Shown here: piece after piece, positions 24,577 through 27,252 of the stretch | Position numbering within the stretch: position 1 is the stretch's first letter | Layout: each line of letters begins with the position of its first letter | Assembly: GCA_036276235.1 (NCBI GenBank) | Contig: DATBDZ010000138.1 | Span: forward strand, 1-27,252 | Direction of reading: 5' to 3' | DNA from: JANWHF01 sp036276235 | GTDB taxonomy: Bacteria; Planctomycetota; Phycisphaerae; Tepidisphaerales; Tepidisphaeraceae | Length of the DNA: 27,252 nt | Notes under the pieces: model-generated | Told to the model about the DNA's origin: nothing | Seen by the model: only the letters and a program-made list of their open reading frames with translations | The model's database searches: none | Made by a program: the position numbers and the translations under genes

Positions 24577-24663
24577 CGATTTGCGATTTGCAATTTGCGA
24601 TTGAAAACCAATTAACGTTGCACCTCTTCCAATTGCAAATCGCAAATTGCAAATCGCAAATCG
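24577..24663. repeat. Perfect 26-bp inverted repeat made of a short tandem motif
   Basis: The arms at 24577-24602 and 24638-24663 are exact reverse complements around 35 bases. Each arm is built from short tandem pieces of the motif gatttgc/aatttgc. The element is AT-richer than its surroundings. It abuts the stop codon of the radical SAM gene (24664-24666) and separates it from the next gene of the operon. Confidence 0.9.
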
Positions 24664-25863
24664 TCACCCGTACGCCCCAAACCCGAAAAACCAGTGCTTT
24701 TTGGCGAATCGATACGCCCAATGCTCTTCGGGGATTTCGTTGCCGGGGTTGTGTTGGCTGTTGCGGGAGGTCATCAGATCCAGCTCGGCGATGCCGGCGC
24801 CTTCTTCCCGGTGCGTCGTGTCTTTGGCGCCGTGCTTGATGACCAGTTGTTTGACCAGATCGGGGCGCTCGAGGACGACACAGCCGCGGGTGTTTTGAGC
24901 GGCTAGTTTGCGGAAGTCGGCCAGGTATTCGCTGTCGCGGAAAACGTGCAGAAGATCGCGATCATCATGCACTGTTTCGCGGGCGAACTGGATGATCGGG
25001 CAGGGTTCGATCTCGCCCCAGGGGTTGATGTGATGGCTGATGCCGGTCGCCATCGGGCAGAGGGCCTGGCCCTTGTCGTCCCAGTAGGCGTCGATCACGC
25101 CGATCGGCATTTTGCGGCGAAGCTCCACGATAAACTTCCTCACGCGCAAAACCTGTTCTGGTCGCAGCGCCAGCTCCGGATGCGCATCCGCGCCAACCGG
25201 GCGATAGGTGTGAAACCAGACGTAATGGGCGCCCAGATCGATCAGCCGCTGCACCCACGATTCGTTCACCAGATCATCAATGTTGGTCTGACAGACGCTC
25301 GTGGCGACGCCGGTGATCAGGCGGTGCTTGAGGCAATTCTCCAAGCCGGTGAGCGTGCGATTGAAGACATTCAGCCGCCCGCGGCGTTCGTTGGAGACGA
25401 TCTCATTTCCCTCAATACTAACCAGCGGCGTGCAGTTCCCCAGCTCGCGCAACTTGGCCGCGATCTCATCGGTGATGAGCTGGCCGTTGGTGAAGATCTG
25501 GAAGTAGCATTCAGGATGGCGGCCGAGGATATCGAGCAACTGCGGATGCATGAACGGCTCGCCGCCGAGGATGCCGAAGAAGCTGTTTCCCTGCTTCTTG
25601 GCGTCGGTGATGATGCGATCCATCCGGTCGGCGTCGATGATCTGCCGCGGGCCATCCACTTTTACCCAACACCCCTGGCAGCGCAGGTTGCAACTGTTGA
25701 TGATGGAGATGTAAAGGAAAGGCGGAAAATATTCGCCGCGCTTGATCCGCTTCTTGAAGCGCTGCACGGAGCGCATTCCCTTGTACCCGAAATTCCAGGC
25801 GAACTTCCAGAGCAGCCGTTTGTCGGTCGTCTTGAGCATGCGTCTGGAGAGTTGGTAGATCAT
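24664..25863 (-). CDS. Radical SAM protein with SPASM-like C-terminal cysteines
   Basis: The product is 399 aa. The radical SAM cluster motif CNLRCQGC (C58, C62, C65) is complete. The family features GGEPFMHP and FTNGQLI follow. The C-terminal part carries further cysteines in ALCPMATG, GEIEPCPI and NTRGCVV, which resemble a SPASM or twitch auxiliary cluster. Such enzymes cleave S-adenosylmethionine and start radical reactions on peptides, lipids or cofactors; the substrate is not evident. The N-terminus (YQLSRRMLKTTDKRLLWKF) is basic and possibly membrane-associated. The ATG at 25863 follows the ferredoxin gene stop by 10 bases. Its place beside a prenyl synthase suggests an isoprenoid substrate, which is inference. 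Confidence 0.88.
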   Translation of the reverse strand: MIYQLSRRMLKTTDKRLLWKFAWNFGYKGMRSVQRFKKRIKRGEYFPPFLYISIINSCNLRCQGCWVKVDGPRQIIDADRMDRIITDAKKQGNSFFGILGGEPFMHPQLLDILGRHPECYFQIFTNGQLITDEIAAKLRELGNCTPLVSIEGNEIVSNERRGRLNVFNRTLTGLENCLKHRLITGVATSVCQTNIDDLVNESWVQRLIDLGAHYVWFHTYRPVGADAHPELALRPEQVLRVRKFIVELRRKMPIGVIDAYWDDKGQALCPMATGISHHINPWGEIEPCPIIQFARETVHDDRDLLHVFRDSEYLADFRKLAAQNTRGCVVLERPDLVKQLVIKHGAKDTTHREEGAGIAELDLMTSRNSQHNPGNEIPEEHWAYRFAKKHWFFGFGAYG

Positions 25864-25873
25864 TTTTGAATCT

Positions 25874-26707
25874 TCATTCCGCCGTCGCTCTAGCCGCGGC
25901 GGCTTTGGCCTGGATCTGCTCCAGGCTTGGAAGCGCGTTCATCACTTCGGCCGGGATATCCAATGCCTGCTGCAGTTTTGTGAGACAGCGCTTTCGTTCT
26001 TCGAGTGCGCGCTTTTCATCGCGCTCTTTCGCGAAACGTTGCTTGGCGGCAACGCTGCGGTCGCGCAGGGCGGCGTAGATGTCGCCGCCTAAGAGCGCGG
26101 AGATATCCACCTTCATTTTCTCGCGGGCCAGGTCTTCCTGTTTGACTTCGTCGCCGTTGATCGGGCCGGCCTTGTATTTGGGGAAGAGGATCGCCACTTC
26201 CGGGCACACTCGCGAGCAGGCGGGGCAATCGGTCTTGCAGTTGTGCGATTTCTGGACGCGAATCTTTCCCTCGGCGTTGACGCCATACACATCGAACAGG
26301 CAGAAGGAAAGGCACTGCATGCAATTCGTGCAGCGCTGATAGTCGATGACGGGAAACCAGGGCTTCCAGGAGCCGGGCTTGAATGCCTTGCGTTCGGTGC
26401 GAATCTGTTCGACCAGATTGACAACCTGCTGCGCTTCCAATCCGGCGATCGAGCGGAAATGAACGGCAACCTCCCCCTCGCTTCCCTGCGCCTCGCGCGG
26501 CTTCTCCTGTTCAAATTCGCCGAGCACCACCAGCTCGCCAGCAAAAATGCTTGCGACGGGCGCGCCAGGCCGAACGCAACTCACTGCGAAACCCTTCTCA
26601 AGCAACGCCTTGAGCAGCGAAGCGCGGCGCGGCCCCTCAAGGGGACAGCTGCCGGCGCCTTCATACAGCGCGACGCGAAGGGATGGGGTAGAGATAACCG
26701 GCGCCAT
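25874..26707 (-). CDS. Ferredoxin-like protein with two [4Fe-4S] motifs
   Basis: The product is 277 aa from the ATG at 26707, which overlaps the upstream stop as TGATG; a TTG three bases earlier is less likely. The N-terminal 100 residues have no recognised fold. Cluster motif one is CTNCMQCLSFC (Cys 126, 129, 132, 136). Motif two is CKTDCPACSRVCP (Cys 157, 161, 164, 168). Each motif supplies four cysteines, and the spacing of the second (C-x3-C-x2-C-x3-C) is non-standard. The C-terminal 80 residues are helical and charged (AALRDRSVAAKQRFAKERDEKRALEE-like composition). It probably passes electrons to the radical SAM enzyme encoded next. Confidence 0.85.
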   Translation of the reverse strand: MAPVISTPSLRVALYEGAGSCPLEGPRRASLLKALLEKGFAVSCVRPGAPVASIFAGELVVLGEFEQEKPREAQGSEGEVAVHFRSIAGLEAQQVVNLVEQIRTERKAFKPGSWKPWFPVIDYQRCTNCMQCLSFCLFDVYGVNAEGKIRVQKSHNCKTDCPACSRVCPEVAILFPKYKAGPINGDEVKQEDLAREKMKVDISALLGGDIYAALRDRSVAAKQRFAKERDEKRALEERKRCLTKLQQALDIPAEVMNALPSLEQIQAKAAAARATAE

Positions 26708-27072
26708 CAAACGCCCTCCGCAGACGAGGCAAGGGCGCGGCCATTGACCGTCAAGAGCGCTCCGACAACTTCATCCGCCGTTTGAGTTCGCATGTTCAAA
26801 ATCTCGACGCCGGAATCCGGCAAGGGCGTCTCAGCAGCGATGAACAATCCGCGCACCGCGCGAGGAAAACACGCCGCGATCTTCAATGCCCCGTCGGCGG
26901 CCAGTTGCTTCAACCCCGGATCACGCCGCGCCGACATCTCGCATAAATCGGCGACGGCATCGAAAGCCGCGCCTGACTCGGCCAAGCGGCGCAGAACCTC
27001 CGCCTTCACCTCCGCCGGCACAACCTGTGCGTAAGCGCAGTGGCAATAGAGGATGCGGGTGGGATTGCTCAA
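26707..27072 (-). CDS. Small cysteine protein resembling an HdrA N-terminal fragment
   Basis: The product is 121 aa from a TTG at 27072, with GGAG eight bases upstream. The opening RILYCHCAYAQVVP (Cys10, Cys12), then DLCEMSARRDPGL (Cys44) and KIAACFPRAVRGLF (Cys68), recall the N-terminal region of heterodisulfide reductase subunit A, which has LCHCG...MCS...AACSPR. The similarity is by motif only, and several family residues differ (CHCA instead of CHCG, CFPR instead of CSPR). It is the first gene of the four-gene operon, with TGATG coupling to the ferredoxin gene. A role in electron transfer or Fe-S handling is inferred. Confidence 0.65.
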   Translation of the reverse strand: MSNPTRILYCHCAYAQVVPAEVKAEVLRRLAESGAAFDAVADLCEMSARRDPGLKQLAADGALKIAACFPRAVRGLFIAAETPLPDSGVEILNMRTQTADEVVGALLTVNGRALASSAEGV

Positions 27073-27252
27073 TCTAGCTGCTCCAGTTCATGTGAACCTT
27101 GACCATCCATTACGTCCGTGCAAACGGCCGTCGCCTCTTTCCCGCGACCGGCACAAAACCGGCGGGATAAATCCCGCCTATCCCGCCGATCTTTTGTAGG
27201 GGTGGGTGTACTCGCCCACCACGACGGCAAATGGTGGGCGAGTACACCCACC
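27073..27252. other. Upstream region of the Fe-S/prenyl operon with palindromic repeats
   Basis: These 180 bases to the window edge should contain the operon promoter on the minus strand; none is resolved. A small palindrome at 27161-27178 (ggcgggat, aa, atcccgcc) and a large inverted repeat at 27201-27252 are present. No credible gene is seen. Confidence 0.5.
27201..27252. repeat. 21-bp inverted repeat at the window edge
   Basis: The left arm at 27201-27221 begins ggtgggtgtactcgcccacc. Its exact reverse complement occupies 27232-27252, around a 10-base loop. The element reaches the last base, so it may extend beyond the window. Confidence 0.85.

Noticed and set aside
24516..24611. An N-terminal extension of the DUF116-prenyl synthase protein
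   Set aside because: The extra residues (KLQIANRKCP) come from the inverted repeat, and the ATG at 24515 has a GGAG site upstream.

Overview
The window looks like chromosomal DNA of a GC-rich planctomycete (Planctomycetota), possibly of class Phycisphaerae; the class is a guess. Three things point there. Five secreted or surface proteins carry an N-terminal LExR-x-LL box (LEPR-XLL type). Small one-piece membrane proteins end in a CxxC...CPECG zinc ribbon. Dispersed palindromic repeats of several kinds fill the gaps. No phage, plasmid, CRISPR array or transposase is visible.

Layout. (1) 1-1121: two tandem zinc-ribbon membrane proteins, the second broken by frameshift. (2) 1130-5417: a divergent redox module. 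A GMC oxidoreductase and a Tat-signal gluconate-2-dehydrogenase-subunit-3-like partner lie on the minus strand. A Tat-exported Gfo/Idh/MocA oxidoreductase lies on the plus strand and ends in a terminator-like hairpin. A BIME-like double-hairpin repeat sits in frame inside the subunit-3 gene. (3) 5636-6241: a third zinc-ribbon membrane protein, then tRNA-Cys(GCA) on the opposite strand, one base away. (4) 6520-8316: an exported coiled-coil protein with 14 eleven-residue repeats, followed by a strong terminator. (5) 8376-10068: a second BIME-like element, then a CBM6 plus Kelch-propeller protein with a LEPR-XLL box. (6) 10327-22413: about 12 kb holding four tandem giant surface-type proteins (1565, 717, 670 and 1015 aa) built from delta-60 repeats and RTX calcium-binding repeats, with SdrD-B-like domains in the first. 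(7) 22414-22802: dispersed hairpin repeats between convergent units. (8) 22803-27072: a four-gene minus-strand operon. In transcription order it encodes a small HdrA-like cysteine protein, a 2x[4Fe-4S] ferredoxin, a radical SAM enzyme, and a DUF116-polyprenyl synthase fusion.

How the genes may work together. The GMC, subunit-3 and Gfo/Idh/MocA genes look like a periplasmic sugar or glycoside oxidation module. The 10-22 kb block is a locally amplified family of calcium-dependent surface or extracellular proteins, possibly adhesins or matrix proteins. It shares one strongly conserved RTX-associated block, which stands at the N-terminal end in the first protein and the C-terminal end in the other three. 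The final operon pairs electron carriers and a radical SAM enzyme with a prenyl-chain synthase, which suggests radical-dependent modification of an isoprenoid. That function is inference, and this operon is the best candidate for an uncharacterised pathway.
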